In this document: positions 36,001 through 47,881 of the stretch, in pieces | How the letters are laid out: the number at the start of each line of letters is the position of its first letter | How positions within the stretch are numbered: the stretch's first letter is position 1 | Program-made: the position numbers and the translations under genes | Assembly (NCBI RefSeq): GCF_000213175.1 | Contig: NW_009799101.1 | Span: forward strand, 470,983-534,982 | Direction: 5' to 3' | From: Neurospora tetrasperma FGSC 2508 | Taxonomy: Eukaryota; Ascomycota; Sordariomycetes; Sordariales; Sordariaceae | Length of the DNA: 64,000 nt | The notes under the pieces: generated by a model | The model's database searches: none | Seen by the model: only the letters and a program-made list of their open reading frames with translations | What the model was told of the DNA's origin: nothing

Positions 36001-36981
36001 TCAGAAAATGGCCTTTTGCCCGCGAAACGATGTCTTTCCAAACACCGTCTCCATCTTCCAGTCCGAGTGCAACCCGCTCTTAGTGATTTTAGCCAACCTC
36101 ACTGCCCAAACAAAGTCATCCGTCTGACTCGTTCCCCACGTCGTCTGCCTCGTCATGTTCCTCTTGACCCCCGGCCCAGCCTCAACGATAAGCGGCACTT
36201 CCCTATTATCAGAAAAAATGTCCCCATTAGCGCATCACATTCAATGCACGCAATCGATGTGCTTCCCGCCGCCCCTTCCCAAACCCGACAACGCACTCAT
36301 CATCATCTAGATACAGAGAATCCGACGGGACTAACCCGACGACAGGACTCGCGACGAACTCTCGGGACTTTCCGGGTGCTGGCTGCGGTTCAGCGAAAGG
36401 GATGGAACTTACACTGTAACCTCCACCGAAAACTCCTTCCCCGTCTTCTTCTCCTTCGTCTTCCTGCCCCCTCCCCTCGCCACAATGATGCCTGTAATCA
36501 TGTACACCTCCCACCTGCCCATCATCATCATGCTCTTGTTCTTTGCAATCCACCGCTTCACCTCTTCCCGCTCAATACATTTCTGCACATAACTCCTCGT
36601 CGGCTGCATAATGTACCTCTCCAGCCGGTCGAATTCCCAGTAATTGGCTACGCTCTTGCTGAAGGCCCCTCCCAAACCGACGCCCAGGTCCACAAAGGGG
36701 ACACCAGCCGCGGCGAGGGGGATGGGGACTTTGCCTCTTAGCGAGAGCGAGTACTCGTGGGAGTGGTCCCACTTGAAGTCTTCTATTATGGTGGGACCGT
36801 GGATGTCCATGGTGGGTGGGAAGGGCTCGATGGCATCAGCGTTGATGATTTAGTCGAGATGGTTGAGGGAGGGGATGAGATGGCCTAGGGAGGCGGGGGA
36901 GATGGGGTGGCCGGAACGCATGCTGTCGAGGGAAGGCGGTGGGAAGTGTGCGTTGTTGAGGGTGAACCAGCATTTATCCAT
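36001..36981 (-). pseudogene. rcd-1: rcd-1-type fungal gasdermin gene, looks broken
   Basis: This is recognisable as a fungal gasdermin of the rcd-1 (regulator of cell death 1) type. The frame has the family start (WFTLNNAHFPPP, then GHPISP and LGHLIPSL). Next come an IEDFKWDHSHEYS strand, a glycine-rich AGVPFVDLGVGLG hairpin, YIMQPTRSYVQ, the YMITGIIVARG strand and the DFVWAVRLAKITKSGL segment near the end. The family forms membrane pores in allorecognition-triggered cell death in Neurospora, and length here is close to the family's. One ordinary intron (about 36203-36412, GTAAGT to TAG) sits in the second half. The copy appears to carry about one break, in its N-terminal part, so I treat it as a recent fossil; a shorter product from an inner start is conceivable. 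It lies between the J-protein pair and a DUF7580 gene on the same strand. Confidence 0.8.
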
Positions 36982-37849
36982 GGTGAAAACTGAAGATGTT
37001 GGGTATTATATGTAATTATCAAAAGAACCAGATACAATGATGAGGTGTGAAGCTGATCTAATGGAAAGCGATAAGGGATGGTGAACACAGCACTTGCGAT
37101 GAGCTATGGCATGGACATCGCATATTTAAGCATAAAGACTACCTCTAAACATCATGAACATGATCGTCATCATCCTGAAACTCACCCCGGTGGCGATTTG
37201 GGTCTCAACGGCCTCCCAAAATAGGCGCGCTTATAGCGGAGATCCCAAAGCCAATGGTGTTGAAGTTCAAGGATACTAGCCGCCAAAGGAAACATCGCGA
37301 TTGGGGTATCCAGACTCTCGGTACCAGCGTTACATCCACCACCCACCTCTATTCCGTTCCTCTTCACTTCACCTCCCCGTCTCCCACATCTTAGTCTTCC
37401 CATCGTTCCAAAGCGCAGTTGAGACCTGTTGCCTAGTATTAGGCTGACTGCGTGCTTCACCAGACATGAATTTTGGGGCCACTCTCATTAGGCCTAGGTT
37501 GTCATGGTCTGAGTTGGGCATGATGGACGGCATACAGACTGGTTATCACGAAAACGAGACCGAGTTCTGAGGTTGACCGATGTTGAGGTCTGCACTGTGG
37601 GCAAAAAAATTAGCGGTACGTAGTGTCGCATAAAATCTCGTATGATGTTTTTCTACGAACGACACCATCAAGACTGATGATCAGCCAAGCCCCTAGATGT
37701 ATAAGCACAGCGCATTTGTGTTGTCGTCAAAAGTCTATGAATGCTGGCTCTCTTTTGTTCTTCTGTTTCGCCAAGTTACATTCGATGTAGCGCTCAAGCG
37801 CCCGACTAGAATGCCGTAGTAGAGAGTTCTCTGATACTGCCCCAGGACC
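36982..37849. other. intergenic
   Basis: About 870 bp with the promoter of the gasdermin-like gene and the 3' end of the DUF7580 gene. The second reading frame of the DUF7580 gene stays open down to 37735. Confidence 0.5.
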
Positions 37850-39266
37850 TCAGTTTTTAGGCCTACGCCGCCTGTCGTACGGAAGCCTGAAGAATGGAGT
37901 TGAATGATAATGTCTCCCAAGTTCTGCGGAAGCTTTTGGATGTACTCTTTTTCCCCCATTCCAATGATAATGTCTCCCAAGTTCTGTGGAAGCTGTTGGA
38001 TGTACTCTTTCTCCCCCATTCCACTCAATTTCTTCGAAGCCGCTTTCCTCATCGCTTTTTTCGTCTGTTCTTTCGTCGCTTTTCTCGGCTTCTCTTTCTC
38101 TGGCCTCCCAAGCTTCTTTCAAATGTTCCAATGGTACAAGCAACTGGTTGTAAATTTCTATATCAATTTCTATGCCCTCGCGCCCCTCAAATACCTCATC
38201 GTTGAAGCATCTTTCCACGACTTTGCATATGGGCTGCAGTTCTCCAGAGAGGTGTTCGAGAATGCCGGTATCTAGGGAGTGACAGAGAGCTGTTTCTCCG
38301 ATTCTAGTCACCGTGCCATTCTGAAAGAATTCGGGATGTTGGCTGCTTAACTCCGCCATGGGCATGTTTAACCAAATCTGCAGGAGCAATACCCCGAGCG
38401 CTTTGATCTCCGGAAATTTAGGCGCTGGGATATCGGGAACTTTTGGGCCCTCCAAAGACTGCGCCCTCAAAAGAGAAGTCAGGATTGATATGTCGTCTTC
38501 CGTGGGATCTGGAACGGATATCATAGGCATGCGGGTGACTATGGATACAGATTCATGGCCGTTTTCATGTTCCTTGCAGACCATGAATTCAATGGTGTCT
38601 TCTGTCCACGGCCTTGGCATCATGCTTGTTTTATAAAATAAGCTGAGGGCTTCCGTAAGAGCGTACGAGATATCAAGTCGAGACTTTGCATTACCGAGTT
38701 CGTAGCCAGGGTCTCCAGGGCTCAGCGACAGGTAATAGGCAAGGGTTTTGGTCCGGATAAGCGACGTAGGGTACATCGAAGCTCCCTCGCCATCGGCATC
38801 GTCAGCGGCAAGTATGTTTCGAAATTCTTGTAATATAAATTGGCGACTCGGCCTTTCCTCATCTTCTTGGCTCGGGAGACGGAAAGACGATGCGGCATCA
38901 TATGTGTCGATGTTGCTCGGTTCCAGCTCAAGGATACGAGAAACCCTGTTTGACCATCAGCACGGGCCTGGCAAATTAATGTGTTTTACTATTTGGAATC
39001 ACTTACAGGTCGGAAGTGATAAATACCTCAAGGCATCGCCATTGCCATCGGTACCCGTCACAAAATAGGAGATTGAATTCGGTTACAGTCTTGAGGTGTT
39101 GACGACACCACCTCAGACAAAGCTTTGGAGTCCAATTTTTTGAGCCGAAGTAATCCTGGAGGCTGGAGAGCATGTATCTGATGATTTCAACATGTACCAG
39201 AAAATCGGTCTTACGCTTCTCCATTAACCGCTTCTTTGCTGCCGGTATGAGGCTTTGTGCCGGCAT
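37850..39266 (-). CDS. DUF7580 (kinase-like) protein
   Basis: Two exons (39007-39266 and 37850-38945) give 451 residues; the 61-nt intron runs GTAAGT to CAG. The C-terminal half has the marks of the fungal DUF7580 family, which looks like a degenerate kinase C-lobe: SRLDISYALTEALSLFYKT followed by PWTEDTIEFM, then IKALGVLLLQIWLNMPMAEL, and PICKVVERCFND with YNQLLVPLEHLKEAWEARE. The family occurs in fungal proteins linked to heterokaryon incompatibility and NLR-like architectures; its biochemical role is unknown. A charged linker (AEKSDERTDEKSDEES) precedes two exact-length 20-residue repeats (WNGGERVHP and WNGGKRVHP copies), encoded by a 60-bp tandem repeat. A second frame is open across the same repeats and on to 37735, so the true C-terminus is unsure. 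Confidence 0.78.
37903..38022 (-). repeat. 60-bp tandem repeat, two copies, coding
   Basis: Two adjacent 60-bp units (37903-37962 and 37963-38022) differ at only a few positions. The period is a multiple of three, so both readable frames survive the duplication. It lies in the last 60 codons of the DUF7580 gene. Confidence 0.95.
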
Positions 39267-42200
39267 TGTGACGAATCAAGTGACACTCTAGTTCGTTGAG
39301 GATAGAACACAATATCTGAAGGAGGTTGGGCCTGTTTCTTGGATGTTATCGTACGATGATGAGCTGGAGGTCTGAAAAAAGGTAGCGAAGAGATTTAGAT
39401 AGCGTAGCGATGAATGTGTTTCGAGAACACCTCGGAAGTGATACTGTTATCCTTGGACTTGTTCTACTAAGCTTTTGATGGTCCAACACTCCAAGAGGCA
39501 AAGAAATGACAGTAAATGGGGGATTGTTGGATAGTAGTGTTGAGCTGGAGAGATTGAATTGAGTAGGAACAGAGGGGAGCTAGCAACGAAGGAGAATGAA
39601 GAATAACTTGCAAAGTCGGAAAGAATACAGCGACATCGAACAAGGCCGGCTACAACTTCCAAGGAGGTCGTCGTGCCAATCTGGTGATTGTCATAACGCT
39701 CAAGTCCGAGTGCAAGGGGTAGGTATGTGCAGGGTGGAAGTTGCAACTTCCTGTAAAAGATGTTGACAGTTCAGCGTTCCTTATCACAAGGGGGTGAGGA
39801 TGTTGTGGCACCCCAAGGCGGGAGCCGTCGTGAAATAGTGGAGTGGTTCGTTCAATGGCGCAGCCCGGTCCCAATCATCGAGGTCAAGAATACAAATCAG
39901 TTGCTGCACGCCCCAAAGACGATCCTAGCGGGAATCGATGATCATCTTAATCTATTAGACAGGAAAGAGCCGCTCACTAGCATAAGGTTGCGATATTCCC
40001 TGAGTGTGTCCACTTTGCGGTGGTGTTGTGTCTGGGCTTCTTCGAATGACCGATGAGTCCGGAAAGACATTGGCAACCTTTGAGAATTGAGCCCACGAAC
40101 TCACGCAATGACAGGAAGTGAAGGAACATTAAACCTAGAGGTACCTAACCGTTGCACCATGTTGCCGCCGCTGAATGTGGTGACTGTTAGTCCGGGAAAG
40201 CGCACCTACAAACCCCAGTGATGAGGGGTTGAGGGCAAGATTGGGGTCTGTTGGTGGCCTGGAAGGATATGGTAGCGGGGAAAGAAGGCGCGTCAAGAAG
40301 TCAGCTGTTGGCAGGCAAGCACGAGAAGACACCTGCATGAACCCCCATTTCGAGATCATCGATGAATGACCGGATCTGCTAGAGGGAAGGGGACAACACG
40401 CTGGGACAAAAGAAAGGACATACCTCTTTTTCGTAAACCACTATCGAACGGAGCTGGTGCCAAGAACATGCGACATGGCAACTCCTGGTGAGAATACAAA
40501 TCCCAACTCACACGAAGTTGGGAACATTGCCACAGCTGAGCCGCTTCATGTTCAGATCAAGCAAGACAACTTAAGAAGAAGATGCTATGTGCCGCAGCGG
40601 GAAGAGAAAGTTGGGTCACAGGTTCAAAATCGACATAATCTATTGATGGCGACCTACAAGTTGATGTTATGATCCCGTGAAATTCGGACAGTTGCTGAGG
40701 ACACTTGGGAGATGTCAAGGAAAGTATGTCGCACCTCATTCGCCGTACAAAGAAGGCGAGTTGCGTAGACAGTTGGCATTGAGAACGAAGGCAGTCAGGA
40801 GAGATATTGATGTGGACATCATGAAAATCCATAGAGACAACGACGTTTGAAGACATGAATCAAGACCAAAGAAAGAACCGTAAACACATGTAACGTGAAT
40901 GAAAATTATGGCGTTTAAGTCGTAACTGAATTGACCCAATTGCTTTCCTAACAGGAAGGTGCTGTCCATGGGGGGTGAGGGCTTCACTTGTACACAAATA
41001 CGATCAGGTCGCTGCCGCAAACATGCCGACCACATCCATTGGATCTTTCCCGCTCGCAAACGAATCCATTTATCAACCCCAAAACGCAATGCAGAAATTG
41101 CAAAGACCACATTTTTGAGGCCCTGAGAGGCTGTCCAATTGAACAAAAAGAGCAAAAGCTCGGTCGCCCAGGTAAGTTTGTAGAACGAACGACAATATCC
41201 CAGCTGCAGACCTACGAAAAAGCCACGCATTTTCATCAATGGGAACCACTGTGCCATAAGATCACAGAGTCCCGTTATGCTAGAGGGATCAGTTACGGGA
41301 CCTCATATGGTACCTGCAGGCCACAGCAGAGGGTAAGTTTGTGGCCTGGGCGGGAAGGGATCTTGTCAGTCGATGTTCGGTGAAGGGCGTGCCGACCGGT
41401 TGCCGGTGGCAGGAGCGGTGGCAGGTACCTGGCGCGTGGTTCGGGCTTGGGACTGACATTCCATGCTTGGAATTAAGACAGACTTGAGTGAAAAACCATT
41501 CCGGAGCGGCGCTTCCCGCTCTGTGCTTGACTTGGAAAGTTCCATCACAATCGGTTATGTTTATCCTGCGAAATGACTGCACGCTGTCCCTTGCTCTGTT
41601 CTGCAGTAAACGTTAGTGTCTGACAGCGAAGAAGGGTTAACGGTTACATTTTTTGCATCAGCCATACAACCACCTTCAGTAAATCAAAGTAACATTCAGG
41701 CAATTCCAGCGTCTTTGTCACTCATACCATTCTCAACACTCCCGAACCCCACCAGCTCGATTGGCTCAGGGCTGACACAGAACCCCCTTCTACACGCCCT
41801 ACTTCAAGACTTCTGTGTAGTTCTAGCGTAGGTCGCAGTTGAGACCCATCCATCATAGGTTTTTAGTATCAACTGCTCTTGGCTGCCTGTTTCGCGTTGC
41901 TCTCAAAGGCAATACTTCGAGCATCCCAAAGTTGTACTTGCACAATATTTTCTCAACGCACCTCCAATGGCCACGAGACACTCAAATAGTGATCATTCCG
42001 ACTGGGTGGAAAAATTCCCCAAACTCACATCAGGAGTTCTTCAGCCTGTTGAGTAGCAATACACTCACTCTTAGGGACCTTCACCGCACTGAACCTTTGA
42101 CATGTTCTTGCATATCCCGTGTAAGTGATATCGAACATGGATATTTTGGAGCATCACGGTCCCTTGGCGAAGGACGTCGGATGTGGACCAGGTTGCTGAC

Positions 42201-42672
42201 TCAGCCGCCCATCGGGCAATTGACCGGGCTCGTCGTGGACAAAATAGGTGAGATCTTTGACATTCTACCTTGGGTATACTCCCACTACGTATCCAAGCGT
42301 CTCTGTAACACCTCTGGTCTTAAGTTCTAAGTAATTTGTGAATGAAAATACACAAATAGGACTCTAGCCGCTATCGTTCCGAAGTATCATAATCCCTTTC
42401 ACAATCTTACAACAGCCTTTTCTTTCATCTTGACGAGCGGTAGTGGACTGGTTTACCTAGCCCGTTGGCTGGTCTCACTTATTTTGTCTCCGACGAGCCG
42501 GGACCAAAGAGGGCGCACGGTCCACCCCCGCGACGCAGGCGGTCGGAATTTGGCTGGGCGCGGGTCCTGAACTTTTGTTTTTGGGGAAGGAAAGTGCCGT
42601 TGCCGTGAGGAACGGAATCCGGAAGACTGCCCGACCCAGAGCCAACCCACTCCCGTGTCCTCCGCCTCCGAC
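39267..42672. other. gene-poor stretch
   Basis: I can support no gene in about 3.4 kb. Frames at 40736-41257 (-), 40988-41383 (+) and 41839-42330 (+) are moderately long but have no motif that I recognise. The last few hundred bases are the promoter of the mitochondrial ribosomal protein gene. Confidence 0.5.
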
Positions 42673-43738
42673 ATGCCTCCCAGGTTACCGCTCGCCCAGG
42701 CGGCGCGATGCTGCCAGGCCTCCCTCACAGCCCGCCCTTCGGTCCCAGCCTCGTCGCCGACGTCGTCCCTCATTTCGCTCTTTGCTGCCCTCTCCGTCCA
42801 GACCAGGAGCGCATCCATCCTCGCCAGCCTGTCCGACAACCGGGGCGCCTACCACAAGCGCATTCGCAAGGGTCGCGGTCCCTCGTCCGGCTATGGCAAG
42901 ACTGCCGGTCGCGGTACCAAGGGTCAGAAGGCCCACGGTCATGTCAAGCCATGGTTCCAGGGTGGTCAGACGCCCTTGATCGTCTCTCACGGCCGCAAGG
43001 GTTTTGTCAACCAGTACGCCGCCCCGACTTCCCTACCTCTCTTGCTATGCGCCATGTCCAACAACTCTCCAATATGCTGTCCGATACGAGTTATACCTAC
43101 CAGATACTTGCAAGAGACTAAACATTTGTGTCTATCATAGGTTCGCTGCCGACATGTCCGAGCTTAACCTCGAAAAGCTTCAGGAATGGATCGAAGCCGG
43201 CCGTATCGACCCCACGAAGCCTATTACCCCCAAGGAGATCATCAAGTCCGGCATCATTGGCAGCAGCATCAAGGACGGCATCAAGCTTCTCGGCCGCGGC
43301 AAGGAGAGCTTCAAGATCCCCGTCACCATCACCGTGTCGCGCGCGTCCGCCTCTGCCATCGAGGCCATCGAGGCTGCCGGCGGCAAGATCGCCACCCGAT
43401 TCTACACCAAGGAATCGCTCAAGCGTCTGGTAGAGGGCAAGTCTCTTCATACCGACAAGCCGCTGCCGGTGGGCAAGGAGCACGTGGAGGAGATCCTGGC
43501 GCAGGCGCGATCGCTCAAGAAGAAGTACTACCGCTTGCCGGACCCGACCAGCCGTTGGGATATCGAGTACTACAGAGACCCGGCGCATAGGGGCTACCTC
43601 AGCCACCAGCTTGCGCCTGGCGAGTCGCCCAGTTTGTACTTCAAGGTACCGACGGGCGGCGAGAAGGTCAAGGTGGTCAGGGCCGACAAGGTCAAGGCCA
43701 GCAAGACTGGGGATGTGGCGTCGGAGAAGCTCTTCTAA
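42673..43738 (+). CDS. mrpl10: mitochondrial ribosomal protein uL15m
   Basis: Two exons (42673-43013 and 43141-43738) give 312 residues, joined by a 127-nt intron (GTACGC to TAG). The N-terminal 45 residues (MPPRLPLAQAARCCQASLTARP...) are basic and hydroxylated, as in a mitochondrial presequence. The uL15 signature follows: KRIRKGRGPSSGYGKTAGRG, then KGQKAHGHVKPWFQGGQTPL and SHGRKGFVNQFAADMSELNL. The bacterial-type core continues (IKDGIKLLGRGKESFKIPVTITVSRAS, AIEAAGGKI). A fungal mitochondrial C-terminal extension of about 110 residues ends ASKTGDVASEKLF. The product is a structural protein of the large mitoribosomal subunit, matching yeast Mrpl10 in size. A GTG six codons upstream is in frame, but the ATG is preferred. 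Confidence 0.95.
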
Positions 43739-44831
43739 TGAACACGAACATTGCCTGGGATGGCGGTCCTTCCAAAACTCGTTGTTGCGCTCTTCCTCCT
43801 TGTTGTATGATAGGTACTGGGCCCGTTCATGGCTCTGTACTTTGTGTTGTATTATTATCATCCGCGTATTGTCAGTCCAGCGTCTTGCCCCTCGGATCAG
43901 TTATATTTGGGTCCTTGTACATCATACAGGTCTCACCTACGGAGTGGATTCCCACATGCGGCCACACTCCACTTGCTGACAACGCAGGTGAATCATGAAA
44001 CTCTCTTGGTTGACGTCTTCCTGCTTTTGCGATCCATCGTAGTCCGAAAATCGACTTTATAAAGTAAATACCACTTGGCTGCGTGGTGACATGGTCCAAA
44101 CGACGGATCTCGAAGACTTGCTGTCTCGTACCTGGCAGTCGGAAGAACAGCCATTGGCCAGTGACATGTGTCAATCCCGCAAGCTACCCCCGGTCAAGTC
44201 CCGATCCTGGGTGGTTCATTCCAGGTTCCTTCCAGCTTCCACAGGGGGAACCGTCCACTGAAGCCACTGTATGCAGCCCTCCCGAACGGGATTGTGTCAG
44301 CCTTGGAGTCGGCGCGTGCCCTCCACTCTGCCCGCCGCGGCGTCATCATTGATGCATCTTGACTTTTCTTTCCTCGAGAGGGAGGGACCAAATCTTGTCG
44401 TTGTCAACATCACGACCTGCTTCAACTTTTTTCTTCGTTTTGTGTTTCTTTTTCTTCTTCTTCTTCTGGCTGAGGTTGCCATAATCTCATCATTAACTTG
44501 TTCACTCTTTGGTTCTTCCATCTTCAGCCCTGGCCCATTGGGGTTGTTCCTTGCAGTGCCAATCCTGAGCTTACATACCTACGTCTACACTACCAGTGGC
44601 GGTACCTACATCCAACAGCCCTCCGTTGCATCCAGATTACGAGTCGCATTGCGACGCTGCTAGTGAGATTCTCTGCGCCGACTGTTGCAGAAACCGAGCC
44701 TTGCAGAGTGGCCTCACCTTTTGCTTTAACCTCGCCTTGCGCCGAACATCTTCACTCCTCCAACCGACTTACACCTTGAACCTACCTACCTTGGGTTGTC
44801 CGCCCTTCAAGCTCCAGCCAGCCAGCACAAC
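43739..44831. other. intergenic, promoter of mvp1
   Basis: About 1.1 kb between the ribosomal protein and sorting nexin genes, both on the plus strand. No gene is recognised. Confidence 0.55.
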
Positions 44832-47800
44832 ATGTCGCTCTTTGGCAGCTCCCCTCCCGACGACGGCTCGGCCGCCCTCAACCCAGCCAAGATCGCCAAC
44901 AGCAGCCGCTCGACCCTCTTCGATAACGAGGCGCCTACCACTCGCTCCGGCAGTGCGCTATTCGCCGACGATGACCACGATTCGCCCTGGGACATGCCCA
45001 CCCCGCGCAAGCAGCGCAGCCGCGCCGATCTGATCCGCAACCTCCTCCCCTCGGGCGACGTTCCCGAGAGCTATATCGAGACGTTCGACGCAGTAGTCCG
45101 TACAGAGAACAGGAGCACAAATGGGCGGATCACAGCCGGGGGGGTTGCGCGGACGCTGGCAGCGGCCAAGCTTGGCGCCGATGACCAGGCGCGCATAATG
45201 GGTATCATCGCCCCTGCTTCGGCCTCCGCTACAGGCGCTGGTGGTGGGGGTGATGGTGCCCATGGTGGGGAGGCTAACAGCTCCGCTGCTGCTGCTGCTG
45301 CTGCTGGCTTGGGGGACTTGGGCAGGAACGAGTTCAACGTCTTGCTGGCCTTGATTGGCCTTGTCCAAGAAGGGGAGGTCGCCAGCTTGGATGGCGTGGA
45401 TGAACGTCGACGAAGTAAGTTTTTTCTTTGATTCCTGTTTTTTATTTTTGTTTCTTTCCCTTCTGCCGGCATTGTCCGATCCTGCTCTTCGGTTGTGTAT
45501 TCTCTTCGGTCTACAATACGTTTCTGCCTGCAGTGCTTCGTCGCAACAAAGTGCCGGGGCGCCTTTACTTTTCCGGTTCTTCAGCCAGTTGCTGGCTGGT
45601 CATCCATCCCAACCCCCGTTGCAACCCAGACGAACCTCGAATGGCGGTCATATGTCAATCCCCCGTTTGTTGATTGATTGTTCCCGCCGACTCCGTTAAC
45701 CCTTTTGCTTGTCCGTCTTTTTTTCTTCGTGCTTTGCCGATACCACTGATATTGTGTCTTGCTTCTCAAATACACCATATTCTCCCCATCACATACATCA
45801 TCTTCCTTCCATGTTAGTACACTGCTTCGCGCGCTCCGCAATCCGCAATCGCCTTGGTCAACGCCATCGGGGGTGGGTCCGTTAGTTCTTCAGTGTCATG
45901 GCAACTAAGCTAACCTCGTTGCGTAACCGCTATCCAGATCTTCCCCAGCCCAAACTACAAGGTCTTGTCAACGAGAACGTCCAGCCCGTGCTGCCGAATT
46001 TGTCTGAACTTGCTGCGAAACCTCCACAACGACCCGTCACACCACCAAAAGCCCCCACCTCGTCTCCTCCCAAGCAACAGCAGCAGCAGCAACACCAGCC
46101 GCCCACGCTGAGGAAGGTTTCAATGGAGTATCCCGAGGACCCGTGGAACGCGCCCGATCTTCACAAAGGCCACAACCATGGCCCATTAGAACACTCGACG
46201 GGACATAACGGCGCCGCCGACGTCCCTCGCTCGGTCGGTCCTGACTTGAACGGCAACGACGCTGTTTCATACAGTACGAGTCCCGAGGTGACGACCACCA
46301 GTAGTGCTTTGCCCGGTCGAACAACTTCCACTTTCACCACCAGCCAACCACCCTCGGGTCCAAGCTCAATTCACAATGTCGCCGAGTCAATTCAAGAAAG
46401 CAATGGCGCTTGGAACTACTTTCCCGGCAGCTCCTCGGGAGGAGGGTTCGGCGAGCCAGCAGACAATGCTATCACAGGTCCGTTTAGTGATAGTGGGGGA
46501 CCTGGTCAGTCTGTCAGTGGTTCAGTCGGTGGTTCCAATCCCAACCGAAGCATTGGACATGTCAGGTCCGGAAGCAACGTGGAGGAGAATATCCTGGTGA
46601 CGCTGATGCCAGAGAAGGAGGGCGTGTTCATGTTCCAGCACCACAACTACGAGGTCTCGAGCATACGACGTGGCAGTAAGGTCGTCCGACGATACAGCGA
46701 CTTTGTATGGTTATTGGATTGCTTGCACAAGCGGTATCCGTTTAGGGTGCTGCCGCTGTTGCCGCCCAAGCGGGTTGCTTGTAAGTTGGAGATCATTTCG
46801 AAGGACATGGGCTACGCTAACAGAGACAGTCAATGGCAACCATTTGTCCAACGATGGAGCCTTTATCGAGAAGCGCCGCCGCGGGCTGGCTAGGTTCCTT
46901 AACGCTCTTGTGCGTCACCCGGTTCTGGGTCAGGAGCAGCTGGTGATTATGTTCTTGACAGTACCTACGGTATGTCTACCTCACACTTCGTGATTCCCAC
47001 GCAGCTGCTAATGATCTGCTCTCAGGAACTGTCGGTCTGGCGCAAGCAAGCTACGATCTCTGTTCAGGACGAGTTCACCGGCCGCACACTACCACCCGGT
47101 CTCGAGGACTCGCTTCCCCCCACTTTAGAGGAGCTCTTTGCGCGCACCCGAGCCGGCGTCCGCCGCAGCGCTGAGCTCTATATCAGCACCTGCACCATCA
47201 TGGACCGTCTCATCAAGCGCTCAGAAGGCGTAGCAGCCGACCACGCCAGGATGGCTGTCTCCCTGATCTCACTCACCGAGACCAGTGCCGATACCTACGC
47301 CACCGACCACAATGACGTGCCACTTCTCAACGACGGGCTGCAAGCCATGGGCCGACACTTACGTACCGCACAGACTTTGATGGAGGATGAAGCAAAGGCG
47401 TGGGAAGAGGGTGTTTTGGAGGACTTGAAGAGGCAGCGAGATGCGCTAGTCAGTCTGCGTGATATGTTTGACAGGAGAGATCGTCTCGACAAGGACAATA
47501 TTCCCTTCCTGCAACGACGCATAGAGACAAATGAAGCGAAGTTGCAAGCGCTTAATGCAAAGCCAGAAGGGATGGTTAAGCCAGGGGAGAAGGAGAGGGT
47601 TGTAGAGGCGATCATCAAGGTATGTCTTTCTTTTCCATTTATCAATGCCACTCTACTAACACCTGAAATAGGACAAGGAATCCATTGTCACACAACACAA
47701 CCGCTCAGTATTCGTCAAGGAATGCATAAGAGACGAGCTTCGATTTTTCCAGAACACGCAGTATAACGTGTCGAGACTGACGCAGGATTGGGCGCAGGAG

Positions 47801-47881
47801 CGGGTTAAGTACTCGGAGATGCTGGCGGACAACTGGCGAAGGTTGCTAGATGATCTGGAAGGCATGCCGCTTGGGGATTAG
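44832..47881 (+). CDS. mvp1: sorting nexin Mvp1
   Basis: Five exons (44832-45414, 45938-46780, 46830-46969, 47026-47619, 47672-47881) give 789 residues with agreeing phases. Intron 1 is long (523 nt) and has CTAAC-like branch sites near its 3' end; the others are 49-56 nt. The N-terminal third is Ser/Ala-rich with an EH-like helical part (RADLIRNLLPSGDVPESYIETFDAV). A Pro/Gln-rich linker follows. The PX domain, about 405-520, includes the phosphoinositide-binding RRYSDF (445-450) and LLPPKR. The C-terminal BAR-type helical region is about 540-785. Mvp1 acts on endosomes, binding PtdIns3P and driving retromer-linked sorting and tubule scission. The small exon 3 joins at RVA-F-NGNHLSNDG. Confidence 0.94.

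Noticed and set aside
40736-41257. 173-codon minus-strand frame with hydrophobic stretches
   Set aside because: The hydrophobic segments are irregular and no family is recognisable; an overlapping plus-strand frame is equally open.
43118-43861. 247-codon minus-strand frame over the uL15m gene
   Set aside because: Antisense shadow caused by codon bias of the ribosomal protein exon.
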